Assembly: GCA_964590995.1 (NCBI GenBank)
Contig: CAZPYY010000015.1
Location: forward strand, 1-18,700
Direction of reading: 5' to 3'
Length of the DNA stretch: 18,700 bases
DNA from: Susulua sp964590995
GTDB taxonomy: Bacteria; Omnitrophota; Gorgyraeia; Duberdicusellales; 4484-171
Shown: positions 12,570-18,700 of the stretch, in pieces
Numbering within the stretch: position 1 is the stretch's first letter
Layout: every line of letters starts with the position of its first letter
Translations under genes and position numbers: made by a program
The notes under the pieces: model-generated
What the model was told of the DNA's origin: nothing
What the model saw: the letters and a program-made list of their open reading frames with translations, nothing else
Databases searched by the model: none

Positions 12570-12953
12570 ATGCTTGAAAAGAAACGAATTCTATTGGTTG
12601 ACGACGAAGAGGATTACTGCTATTTCATGTCGCGTAATCTTGAGGCTACTGGTGAGTTTTCGGTAATAATTGCTCACGGGGGCCAAGAGGGAATTAGTCT
12701 AGCCAGAAAAGAGCACCCAGATTTAATCCTTCTCGATATTGTTTTACCAAGGGTTTCAGGCGCAGATGTGGCCAGCGTCCTCTTAAATGATCCTCATACC
12801 AGGAGAATCCCAATAGTATTTCTTACGGCAGTAGTTACCCAAAAAGAGCTGGGAGTCAAAGCAGTGAAGGAAATAGGCGGTAACAATTTTATTGCTAAAA
12901 CTGCTCAAATTGAAGAAGTGGTTAAGGCTATAAAAGAACTGCTGCATATGTAA
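12570..12953 (+). CDS. Single-domain response regulator (receiver)
   Basis: A 127-aa receiver domain with no output domain. RILLVDDEED carries the acidic pocket, LILLDIVLPRVSG the phospho-accepting Asp, IVFLTAVVT the conserved Thr, and FIAKT the conserved Lys, where the usual following Pro is Thr. Such stand-alone receivers pass a phosphoryl signal to other proteins or regulate by contact. No histidine kinase is encoded nearby. The ATG at 12570 (MLEKKRILLVDD) is chosen over the upstream in-frame TTG at 12507 because that codon lies in the promoter -35 element. GGGG lies 9 nt before the ATG. It converges with the DUF4416 gene. Confidence 0.9.
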   Translation: MLEKKRILLVDDEEDYCYFMSRNLEATGEFSVIIAHGGQEGISLARKEHPDLILLDIVLPRVSGADVASVLLNDPHTRRIPIVFLTAVVTQKELGVKAVKEIGGNNFIAKTAQIEEVVKAIKELLHM

Positions 12954-12986
12954 GGCTTCTTCTCTAAAGCTCACCAAGTTATTTAA

Positions 12987-13517
12987 TCACTTGTTTATTC
13001 GTATCTGTTGGCGGTAGAGCTTTCTGATATTAAAGAAGATCCTTTTGTATTGGGGGATTCGGTAATCTGGAAAGGTTGTTGGAATCTCAGAAAAATGATC
13101 TTTAAGGTATGAGAGAGTTACCTCAGCATAAATTCCTTTGCCAAGATATATTCGATGAGCAAAGTCTTTAGTAGTAGTTAAAATTAACTTAGCGTCATTG
13201 ATATAACCAGGATCGATATTTATTCTTCGATCCAAGTTGAGGGCAAACTTTTTTTCCAGTTTTACGCAATAGAGTTTAATATTTACAAATTGCTCTGGTT
13301 TGCGTAGTTTTTTAAAAGATACAAATCTTCTGCTAAGAGGCTTGCCCATCTCGGGATAATAGTATTCAGTAAAAGTAAAATCAATCCGCTCGCTTTCAAA
13401 GTCTATCGGCCCAAACCTTCTCTCTAAATCTTTTTTTGTTCTTTGATAGGCTTCTTCAGTTGCGTAGATAAAACCGCAGATAAATTTTACCGGTAAGGGC
13501 AAGTGGATCTCAAGCAT
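12987..13517 (-). CDS. DUF4416 family protein
   Basis: A 176-aa protein matching the DUF4416 pattern: an N-terminal GFIYATEEAYQRTKKDLERRFG, then FTFTEYYYPEMGKPLSRRFVSF, NIDPGYINDAKLILTTTKDFAHRIYLGKGIYAEVTL and PTTFPDYR near the end. The family is common in bacteria such as Deltaproteobacteria and PVC-related lineages, and no function is established. It has no membrane segment. It is the last gene of the row PilZ / zinc ribbon / PilZ / DUF4416, 16 bp after the preceding PilZ stop. No clear Shine-Dalgarno precedes ATG 13517. A weak hairpin (CAAGT/ACTTG) lies beyond its stop. Confidence 0.85.
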   Translation of the reverse strand: MLEIHLPLPVKFICGFIYATEEAYQRTKKDLERRFGPIDFESERIDFTFTEYYYPEMGKPLSRRFVSFKKLRKPEQFVNIKLYCVKLEKKFALNLDRRINIDPGYINDAKLILTTTKDFAHRIYLGKGIYAEVTLSYLKDHFSEIPTTFPDYRIPQYKRIFFNIRKLYRQQIRINK

Positions 13518-13533
13518 ATTAAAGAAGACTCGA

Positions 13534-13887
13534 TTACGATTTCAAAAAAGGATTTATATAAGAACGAAGTATCTTTCGATCACGGTCACTTAAATCGCTA
13601 AAATACATCGCTGCCCGATAAGGGTGTTTTGTGTTCGCTTCAGCGATTTCACAACGGACAATGACTCCGGTACAGCTAATCTTCTCTATGGTCTTACTCC
13701 TATTTCTCTTGATCGGGATTAGGAGAACAACATTTAGCTTGGCCATTAACTCCAGAGGCTTGCCGACCGTAAAATAGGCTCCGCTGGCACTAATATTATT
13801 GGTTTCAGTAAGGACGTCGAAATCACTAACCGATAGCTTTATTGGCAGGATTTTTTCTACGCGGGGGTATTGTCGTTTCTCTTTCAT
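13534..13887 (-). CDS. PilZ domain protein
   Basis: A 117-aa PilZ domain. The RxxxR-type loop is MKEKRQYPRVEKILPIKL, and TNNISASGAYF fits the second motif as NISASG, so both c-di-GMP contact elements are present. Later strands include CTGVIVRCE and YRAAMYFSDLSD. The longer ORF starts at TTG 13932. I prefer ATG 13887, whose first base overlaps the TAA of the upstream zinc-ribbon gene (TAATG), a typical arrangement for coupled translation. The protein probably acts as a cytoplasmic c-di-GMP effector. Confidence 0.8.
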   Translation of the reverse strand: MKEKRQYPRVEKILPIKLSVSDFDVLTETNNISASGAYFTVGKPLELMAKLNVVLLIPIKRNRSKTIEKISCTGVIVRCEIAEANTKHPYRAAMYFSDLSDRDRKILRSYINPFLKS

Positions 13888-14036
13888 TAACTTTGCGTAG
13901 ATTCTTTCTTTGCTAGGTGGGCCTTGAAGCAAGACTTATTACAGTAATAGCCGTTATTCCTGTAATACCAATTTACCCTTCTTAAAGATTTATTGCAACT
14001 GAGACAATTCTTTCTTTTTTCTTCGGCTTTTGCCAT
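13887..14036 (-). CDS. 49-aa zinc-ribbon protein
   Basis: A short gene read directly on the - strand: MAKAEEKRKNCLSCNKSLRR, then VNWYYRNNGYYCNKSCFKAH and a basic end. Four Cys form CxxC-x17-CxxxC (residues 11, 14, 32, 36), a likely zinc site, with His 40 nearby. It starts one base after the stop of the upstream PilZ gene and shares one base with the start of the downstream PilZ gene, so it is firmly embedded in the operon. The fold may mediate protein or nucleic-acid contacts. I know of no named family with this exact layout. Confidence 0.75.
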   Translation of the reverse strand: MAKAEEKRKNCLSCNKSLRRVNWYYRNNGYYCNKSCFKAHLAKKESTQS

Positions 14037-14037
14037 C

Positions 14038-14367
14038 TTAGACGTTAAATATTCGGTTTAAGAATTGAAATAATTTCTTCTTAGAGCTTTCAGTAGTTTC
14101 TATGAATTGCAGCCCGGTAGAATACCTTTCCGATAGCCTTTCCTTGTTGCACCAAGCTACCTTTGCCTTCAGATCCAATATGCTATCAATAAGATTGATA
14201 TTTACCTTTAAGGTAGCATTTTTAGGCAGAAAATTATTGCTTACAATCTTTGCCCCGCCAAGACTTAAATCTTTACTAACAGTGTAAAAATAATTTCTGG
14301 CTGGAAGCGGTTTGCATTCAACCGGAAATGAAACACCAACTCTAGGAAATTTTCTCTTCTCGTCCAT
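14038..14367 (-). CDS. PilZ domain protein, first gene of a c-di-GMP operon
   Basis: A 109-aa PilZ domain with MDEKRKFPRVGVSFPVE as the arginine loop and SKDLSLGGAKI as a canonical DxSxxG motif, followed by KAKVAWCNKE and STGLQFIE. Both ligand-contact elements are intact, so c-di-GMP binding is likely. The longest ORF begins at GTG 14412, but that codon lies against the -10 element of a consensus promoter. The ATG at 14367 gives a 29-nt leader and puts the PilZ domain at the very N-terminus. Confidence 0.85.
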   Translation of the reverse strand: MDEKRKFPRVGVSFPVECKPLPARNYFYTVSKDLSLGGAKIVSNNFLPKNATLKVNINLIDSILDLKAKVAWCNKERLSERYSTGLQFIETTESSKKKLFQFLNRIFNV

Positions 14368-14402
14368 ATTTTTAAAACGTTTACACTCTAACTCGACATT
14401 AA

Positions 14403-14431
14403 AATATAACACATATTTCTACCTTTGTCAA
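14403..14431 (-). promoter_or_regulatory. Consensus promoter of the PilZ operon
   Basis: TTGACA (14431-14426), 17 bp, TATATT (14408-14403) on the - strand, with TGT before the -10. The -35 hexamer contains the aroB stop codon, so the operon is started separately although it directly follows aroB. Confidence 0.75.
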
Positions 14432-15513
14432 CGCGAGGTGAAAATTTTAAGGGTTTTTTTGATGTTTTGGGGAGAAATCCCTTCAACTATCTCTACTTTT
14501 CCGATTTTTCGTAAAATTACCATTCGGATCTTCCCTGAGGTGAATTTTTTGTCATAAGTCAATGCTTTATAAAGGGTTAGAGCGTTAAACTTTATCTTGG
14601 TTGGTAGAGAAAATAACTTGATAATCTCTTCTATCTGGCGAACTTCTTTTTCGGAACATTTTTTAAGAACCTTTGAAAGGTAAGCTGCATAAAGCATCCC
14701 TAAGGAGACTGCTTCTCCGTGGGAGAGCTTCTTATAGTGCAGAGAACTCTCTAGGGCATGAGCAAGAGTGTGCCCAAAGTTAAGAATTGTCCGCAATCCC
14801 TTTTTTTCTCGCTCATCTGCAGCTACTATCTTTGCCTTTATGCCTGTACAGACTGAAATCAACTTTAAGATAGAGGCTGAGTTGAGTTTTAAGATCTTCT
14901 TATGATGTTTTTTGAGAAAATCAAAGAATTCCTTATCCTTTATCGCTCCATACTTTATAGCTTCAGCTAAACCCTGCTTTATCTCTCTTGTTGAGAGGGT
15001 TTTTAAGAATTCGGGATCAATAAATACAGCCTTAGGTTGATAAAAGGCACCAAGGATATTCTTCGCCTCTTTTAGGTCAATTGCAGTCTTTCCGCCAATG
15101 CTAGAGTCGATTTGCCCCAGGAGTGTGGTTGGAATCTGAATATAGGGCATACCGCGCTTATAAATTGAGGCTACAAAGCCTCCTAAATCACCGATAGTAC
15201 CTCCACCAAGGCAGATAATAAATACTCTCCTATTTAGAATATCAGCTTTTACCACCTCCTGTATTACTTTGGTTAGCCACTTCTTGGATTTAGCCTTTTC
15301 CCCATCAATAACCGTAGTTATCTTATAGTTTTTGCCCCCAAAAGCCCTTTTAATTCCCTTTCGGTGAAGGGAGAGAATCTTGGGAGAGGTGATAACTAAG
15401 CCAAAATTACCAATCTTCAAGCTCTTTATATGCTTAGGAATTTCTTTTAGAAGGTTATGGCCGATGTGTATCTTGTAAGGATTCTTTTTTAATTTAACAC
15501 TTATTGTCTTCAC
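14428..15513 (-). CDS. aroB: 3-dehydroquinate synthase
   Basis: A 361-aa enzyme of full family length. It converts DAHP to 3-dehydroquinate in the second step of the shikimate pathway, in the cytoplasm, using NAD and a divalent metal. Motifs seen in order are GGGTIGDLGGFVAS with IQIPTTLLGQIDSSIGGKTA (NAD and substrate site), LAEAIKYG, LNFGHTLAHALE and LSHGEAVSLGM (metal ligands Glu and His). ATG 15513 begins 12 bp after the M50 protease stop, so the two are probably cotranscribed. The last codons overlap the promoter of the PilZ operon. No other shikimate gene is in the window. Confidence 0.96.
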   Translation of the reverse strand: MKTISVKLKKNPYKIHIGHNLLKEIPKHIKSLKIGNFGLVITSPKILSLHRKGIKRAFGGKNYKITTVIDGEKAKSKKWLTKVIQEVVKADILNRRVFIICLGGGTIGDLGGFVASIYKRGMPYIQIPTTLLGQIDSSIGGKTAIDLKEAKNILGAFYQPKAVFIDPEFLKTLSTREIKQGLAEAIKYGAIKDKEFFDFLKKHHKKILKLNSASILKLISVCTGIKAKIVAADEREKKGLRTILNFGHTLAHALESSLHYKKLSHGEAVSLGMLYAAYLSKVLKKCSEKEVRQIEEIIKLFSLPTKIKFNALTLYKALTYDKKFTSGKIRMVILRKIGKVEIVEGISPQNIKKTLKIFTSR

Positions 15514-15525
15514 TCTCTTCCCTCT

Positions 15526-16137
15526 CTATATATTTATTCCCAATAAATTAATTAATATTATAGCCACCAAGGGCAAGATAAACCATTTAAAAAAACCGCT
15601 CATAAGAAGCAGGGCTATAATAAAAAAACCATAAGGTTCTAGCTTAAGGTAATTATAGGCAGCCTTCTTAGGCAGAAAGGAGATCAATAACTTAGAGCCA
15701 TCTAAAGGTGGTATTGGGATAAGGTTAAATACTGCCAAGAGTAGATTTATCATTATCCCTAAGATGATTGCTTCAGTAAATAAGGGAAATCCCACCCTAA
15801 TTAATAAAGACAAGGATATGGCGATTAAGATATTCATTAATGGCCCGGCTAACCCTACTAAAGCAGTGTCTTTTTTGGGATTTTTAAAGTGATAAGGATT
15901 TATCGGCACTGGCTTGGCATACCCGATAGCAAAAGGCTGGCCCATGAGCCGGGTTGATAAGATTAAAAGAACAATCGGAAGAATAATTGTTCCAAAGGGG
16001 TCAATGTGCACAAGAGGGTTTAAACTTAGCCGGCCGGCTTGCTTAGGGGTAGGGTCCCCTAACCTAGAGGCCATCCATCCGTGGGCATATTCATGGAAAG
16101 TTATCGATACAAAAAGGATCAGAATAAGAATCGGCAT
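15526..16137 (-). CDS. Site-2 protease family membrane metalloprotease (M50)
   Basis: A 203-aa multi-pass protein. The zinc motif HEYAH is at residues 15-19 in the first helix, followed by GWMASRLGDPTPKQAGRLSLNPLVHIDPFGTI and, near residue 142, NLIPIPPLDGSKLL, which supplies the third ligand (NxxPxPPLDG). About five hydrophobic helices are present. There is no PDZ or CBS domain, so it belongs to the compact M50 group (YwhC/Rip-like). Its substrate is unknown; the family cleaves membrane-embedded segments. It lies between the small basic protein gene and aroB. Confidence 0.9.
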   Translation of the reverse strand: MPILILILFVSITFHEYAHGWMASRLGDPTPKQAGRLSLNPLVHIDPFGTIILPIVLLILSTRLMGQPFAIGYAKPVPINPYHFKNPKKDTALVGLAGPLMNILIAISLSLLIRVGFPLFTEAIILGIMINLLLAVFNLIPIPPLDGSKLLISFLPKKAAYNYLKLEPYGFFIIALLLMSGFFKWFILPLVAIILINLLGINI

Positions 16138-16172
16138 TATTATTTGCCTTGATCAAATTGAGGCTTTACTCC

Positions 16173-16445
16173 TTATTTAGTAGGCTTCGTTTTGTCTTCT
16201 GCAGGTTTCTGAGCCTGTTCTGGGGCTCCTTCTGTTCCTTCAGCAGCGCCCTCTTCAGCTTCTTTAGTTTTTTCCTTCTTTAAGGCTTTTAGCTTTACGA
16301 TTTTTATCTTTGGTAAGCCCAATACCGGGTCATCTTCATTCCACTTTCCCTTCTCTTTTAACCACTTTATTCTTTCAGTGCGTTTCATTACTGAGCGGGA
16401 ACCACCTAATTTTTCTGCTCTCTTCAGCGATGGATGCAAACCCAT
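16173..16445 (-). CDS. TIGR04137-like small basic protein with acidic tail
   Basis: A 90-aa protein. Residues 1-50, with HPSLKRAEKLGGSRSVMKRTERIKWLKEKGKW and DPVLGLPKIKIVKLK, follow the pattern of the small basic protein known from Chlamydiae and Verrucomicrobia: HPSLK, VLKRxERI, W, GLPK. In those genomes it is about 70 aa or less and very basic, and a ribosome-related role has been suspected. This copy has an added tail of about 35 residues rich in Glu, Ala, Pro and Lys. It is the best hint in the window for a PVC-type host. ATG 16445 follows a GGGGG-type site, 11 bp after the SPOR gene stop. Confidence 0.75.
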   Translation of the reverse strand: MGLHPSLKRAEKLGGSRSVMKRTERIKWLKEKGKWNEDDPVLGLPKIKIVKLKALKKEKTKEAEEGAAEGTEGAPEQAQKPAEDKTKPTK

Positions 16446-16456
16446 TGTAACCCCCT

Positions 16457-16981
16457 TTATAGACTTTTTTTAAAAATGCAATCCTTGTACCTTTTCTTCA
16501 AGTCTTTAAAATTACTTCTAGCTTCTCCTTCACTTTCAAAGCCACCAACGTAGATTACTACGTAATCTCCTTTTTTCATTACAACTACTGGATAGCCGTT
16601 ATTCTCCAGTCTTTCGACCTCTTTGCTGGCTGAATTTTTCTTCTTAAAACTAGCTACTTGTACGTGATAGCGTTCTCTCTCTTCCTCAACCTCTTCTTTT
16701 GACCGCTGATTAGCTTCAGCATCCTTATTTATACTCTTATTTCCAATTGTTGCGGTATCCTGGCTTCGGGCAGGGCTTGCTATCCCTTCATTTACCCCTC
16801 TTATCCCGCGGGCAATATTCTTACCCCTCTCTACCCCTATGGAAAAGGATATGGTAAAGAGGAGAATTGCAATTATACCTAGTAAAATAAGGGTGTCTAG
16901 AGGCAGGATGACCTTTGGTCGGCTACTGCCCTTTTCATTATCCTTACGATGGCTGAAAAGATAAAGCTGTTTCCCGCGCAT
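16457..16981 (-). CDS. Membrane-anchored SPOR domain protein
   Basis: A 174-aa protein. A basic cytoplasmic end (about 1-23) is followed by a helix at about 28-47 (LDTLILLGIIAILLFTISFS), a charged linker with KEEVEEERER, and a C-terminal SPOR domain (about 104-174) beginning YHVQVASFKKKNSA and containing YVVIYVGGFESEGEA. SPOR domains bind denuded septal peptidoglycan and direct proteins to the division site, so a periplasmic cell-wall role is likely. ATG 16981 follows a TATAAT by 6 nt and has no ribosome site, so the message may be leaderless. It is followed closely by the small basic protein gene. Confidence 0.9.
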   Translation of the reverse strand: MRGKQLYLFSHRKDNEKGSSRPKVILPLDTLILLGIIAILLFTISFSIGVERGKNIARGIRGVNEGIASPARSQDTATIGNKSINKDAEANQRSKEEVEEERERYHVQVASFKKKNSASKEVERLENNGYPVVVMKKGDYVVIYVGGFESEGEARSNFKDLKKRYKDCIFKKSL

Positions 16982-16987
16982 AGATAT

Positions 16988-17015
16988 ATTATAAAGGATT
17001 TTTGGAAAAAATCAA
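16988..17015 (-). promoter_or_regulatory. Promoter placed to give a leaderless SPOR message
   Basis: TTGATT (17015-17010), 16 bp, TATAAT (16993-16988) on the - strand. The ATG at 16981 sits where transcription should start. Confidence 0.55.
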
Positions 17016-17021
17016 GCGTCC

Positions 17022-17044
17022 CGGGGTGTGAAATTTTTACCCCG
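17022..17044 (-). terminator. Weak hairpin between the HD-GYP and SPOR genes
   Basis: Arms CGGGGT and ACCCCG with an 11-nt loop. On the - strand the nearest T run starts about 10 nt beyond the stem, so termination is doubtful. Confidence 0.3.
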
Positions 17045-17068
17045 TTAGAGGGAGTTCTTTAACCGGGC

Positions 17069-18106
17069 TTACTTTTTAGGGGGTGATTTTAGGTGTTCTC
17101 GGATAGCTTTTCTCTTTAATATTCTCAAAAAGACATCGACAATTTTAGGGTCAAATTGCTTACTTTTTTGCTTTTTGAGCTCATGCTCGATCTCTTCCAG
17201 GGACCTTCCCTTTCGATAAGGCCGGCCGAAAAACATAGCATCAAAAGAGTCGAGAACTGAGAGAATGCGTGAACCTAAGGGTATTTTGTCTTTTTTAAGC
17301 TTTGAAGGGTAGCCTTGACCATCATATCTCTCATGGTGATGCAGGATTATTGGGATAGCTGGCTTTAGAATTTCTAAGTTTTTAATCAATTCCACCCCTT
17401 TTCGAGGGTGCTTGGTCATTAATTTAAATTCTTCATCAGTAAGGGGTTTTTGTTTCTTGAGGAGCTTAGAAGGAACCTGCATTTTGCCGGCATCATGCAG
17501 GAGTGAGGCATGCACCAGAGCTTTAGTCTCAATCTCAGATAAATGCATTGCCTTCCCCATAGCTCTAATCAGTCGGAGCGTGGTCTTTGTGTGCAAATAG
17601 GATGTTGGCACGTATTGGTTCAAGAATTTAGTGAGAGAATTTACATAGTTTAGCATTATCTTTTGTTGTTCACGATATAGGTTGATTACCTTTAAACCAA
17701 CACTTACCTCCTCGCAAAGAGATGAAAACCACCTTTTCTCGGCTTCGCTGTATAGTTTTAGGCGCGAATCCCTCTTTACATAAATCGCACCCAAAGTTTC
17801 ATTAAAGATAAAAGGGTATATAAGCCTACGGCCAAAAGACATCTCTTTCTCTTGTTTGAGAATTTATTTCTCGATACGAGTAAGAATAGATTTACCACCC
17901 CTATTTACAAATTGTCTCTAATTTTCTAAGCGGATCTTAAGAAAGGCCTGAGGTGTGCCATTAGTGCAGATCATGACTACCTTGTTGGCCTTAAGGAGAT
18001 TTCGAAATAGCCGGCATACCCCGGTAGTAAAACTAACTAGATCACCAGAGGTAGTAGTAAGACGATAAATAGTATGGAATGATGAGAATATAGTTTTATA
18101 AGTCAT
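17069..18106 (-). pseudogene. GAF-HD-GYP cyclic-di-GMP phosphodiesterase, interrupted by two in-frame stops
   Basis: One 345-codon frame runs from ATG 18106 to the stop at 17069, broken by TAG (17918-17920) and TAA (17864-17866). The conceptual protein has an N-terminal GAF-like sensor (about 1-145), and the piece between the stops, RQFVNRGGKSILTRIEK, fits the family. The HD-GYP domain then carries HASLLHDAGK, KHPRKG, HHHERYDGQGYP and SVLDSFDA, with all metal ligands kept. HD-GYP enzymes hydrolyse c-di-GMP. The frame is unbroken and no base is lost, so two nonsense changes, probably from Lys codons (AAG, AAA), are the simplest cause. The HD-GYP part (257 aa) could still be made from ATG 17842, which has only a weak GAGAAAGAG site. 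Other explanations are assembly error or readthrough. Confidence 0.75.
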
Positions 18107-18126
18107 GCTACCATATCAAATCAAGA

Positions 18127-18600
18127 TTAAAGATTTTTCTTTATTCTTGCGTACAGTTCTTTCAAGCTCTGTGAGACTACCTTAGTGTTAGCGATAACCG
18201 GCATACAATTAATATCTCCTAACCAACGGGGGACAATATGTGTATGGATGTGGTTAGCTATCCCGGCTCCGGCAACCTTACCGATATTCATGCCAATGTT
18301 AAAACCGCCGGGATTAAGAACTCTCTTTAAAGTAGATTTAATTTTAATAAGCGCTTTGTTCATGTCTAGCAATTCGACCTCCTTTAAATCCTCCAACGAC
18401 TTAACATGTCTTTTAGGAACGATCATTACATGGCCGTTGTTGTAGGGGTAAGTGTTTAAAATTGCAAAACAATATTTAGAACGTAAAACAATAAAATTTT
18501 TATTGTCTTTCTTTTCTTTAAGGGCTTTGCAAAATATGCAGCCCCTCTGTTTCTTTCGGCTAACGTACTTTATTCTCCAAGGAGCCCAAAGTCTGTCCAA
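18127..18600 (-). CDS. HIT family nucleotide hydrolase/phosphorylase
   Basis: A 157-aa HIT protein. It opens with LWAPWRIKYV, as in the Ap4A-phosphorylase-like group of bacterial HIT proteins. A zinc-ligand pair CIFC (residues 21-24), NNGHVMIVPKRHV and the catalytic triad motif HIHTHIVPRW (117-126) follow. These enzymes act on the alpha-phosphate of nucleotides such as diadenosine tetraphosphate; the exact substrate is unknown. The start is TTG 18600: an in-frame TAA lies two codons upstream, and AGGAGG lies about 10 nt before the TTG. Its first 41 bp overlap the end of the preceding phosphoesterase gene, so translation is probably coupled. Confidence 0.93.
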   Translation of the reverse strand: MDRLWAPWRIKYVSRKKQRGCIFCKALKEKKDNKNFIVLRSKYCFAILNTYPYNNGHVMIVPKRHVKSLEDLKEVELLDMNKALIKIKSTLKRVLNPGGFNIGMNIGKVAGAGIANHIHTHIVPRWLGDINCMPVIANTKVVSQSLKELYARIKKNL

Positions 18601-18700
18601 TTTTTACAATCCTCCTTTTAATCTCCCTGCCGTTTATCTCTAGGATACCATAAGAACGGTAAGGAGTAAACATTGTATCTGTGGGTGAGCCAGGATTAAA
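18560..18700 (-). CDS. MJ0936/YfcE-type metallophosphoesterase, C-terminal end
   Basis: The - strand frame is open from the window edge at 18700 to TAG at 18560-18562 (46 codons), so only the C-terminus is present. It reads FNPGSPTDTMFTPYRSYGIL and continues with EINGREIKRRIVKIG. NPGSPT is the conserved end of the calcineurin-like phosphodiesterase fold in the MJ0936/YfcE group. The ending SLENKVR overlaps the first codons of the HIT gene in another frame. The metal-binding residues lie outside the window, so activity cannot be judged. Confidence 0.85.
   Translation of the reverse strand, partial: FNPGSPTDTMFTPYRSYGILEINGREIKRRIVKIGQTLGSLENKVR

Noticed and set aside
17864..17920. Stop-codon reassignment as the cause of the split HD-GYP gene
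   Set aside because: TAG and TAA end other well-supported genes in the window (for example guaA with TAG and the 49-aa zinc-ribbon gene with TAA), so a general code change is not supported.

Overview
The window looks like a chromosomal segment of an AT-rich, uncultivated bacterium. My best guess is the PVC superphylum, most likely Candidatus Omnitrophota. This is inference. It rests mainly on a TIGR04137-like small basic protein (16173-16445), a family known from Chlamydiae and Verrucomicrobia, and on the mix of PilZ, HD-GYP, DUF4416, FxsA, stand-alone GMP-synthase ATP-pyrophosphatase and SPOR genes. No rRNA, tRNA, CRISPR array, transposase or phage structural gene was seen.

Left part (1-2653, + strand): the 3' end of DNA polymerase IV, a stand-alone GuaA ATP-PPase, a 72-aa basic protein, a PilZ protein and an FxsA membrane protein. 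Short palindromes separate the last genes. Next come a promoter and a ribbon-helix-helix gene (2912-3127), then about 620 bp with no recognisable gene. From 3786 to 7634 the genes run on the - strand: a 10-fold beta-repeat protein, an HExxH metallopeptidase, a 57-aa two-helix membrane protein, an RRM RNA-binding protein with a long terminator-bearing leader, phosphatidylserine synthase and a four-helix membrane protein. Related 21-nt palindromes (stem GGTTGAGG/CCTCAACC or GGTTGAGATC/GATCTCAACC) sit at gene junctions here. One lies in a 49-bp tandem duplication that supplies the C-terminus and stop codon of the metallopeptidase gene.

Middle (7658-12953): a Lys-rich protein with a translation-factor-like barrel, a coiled-coil membrane protein, a cyclic-nucleotide-binding-domain protein, a tandem ThyX-like protein with complementary half-motifs, a small + strand protein, two tiny - strand ORFs, a PflX-like radical SAM protein and, divergently, a single-domain response regulator.

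Right part (12987-18700, - strand): HIT hydrolase (overlapping a metallophosphoesterase end), a GAF-HD-GYP gene interrupted by two in-frame stops, SPOR protein, small basic protein, M50 protease and AroB. These are followed by a short operon PilZ / zinc-ribbon / PilZ / DUF4416 with its own promoter. Three PilZ proteins and one HD-GYP gene point to active cyclic-di-GMP signalling.

Several starts were moved from the longest ORF to sites fitting Shine-Dalgarno or promoter evidence: 8194, 9158, 12570, 13887 and 14367. Four genes missed by a length cutoff were read directly: 5376-5549, 11234-11365, 11375-11479 and 13887-14036.
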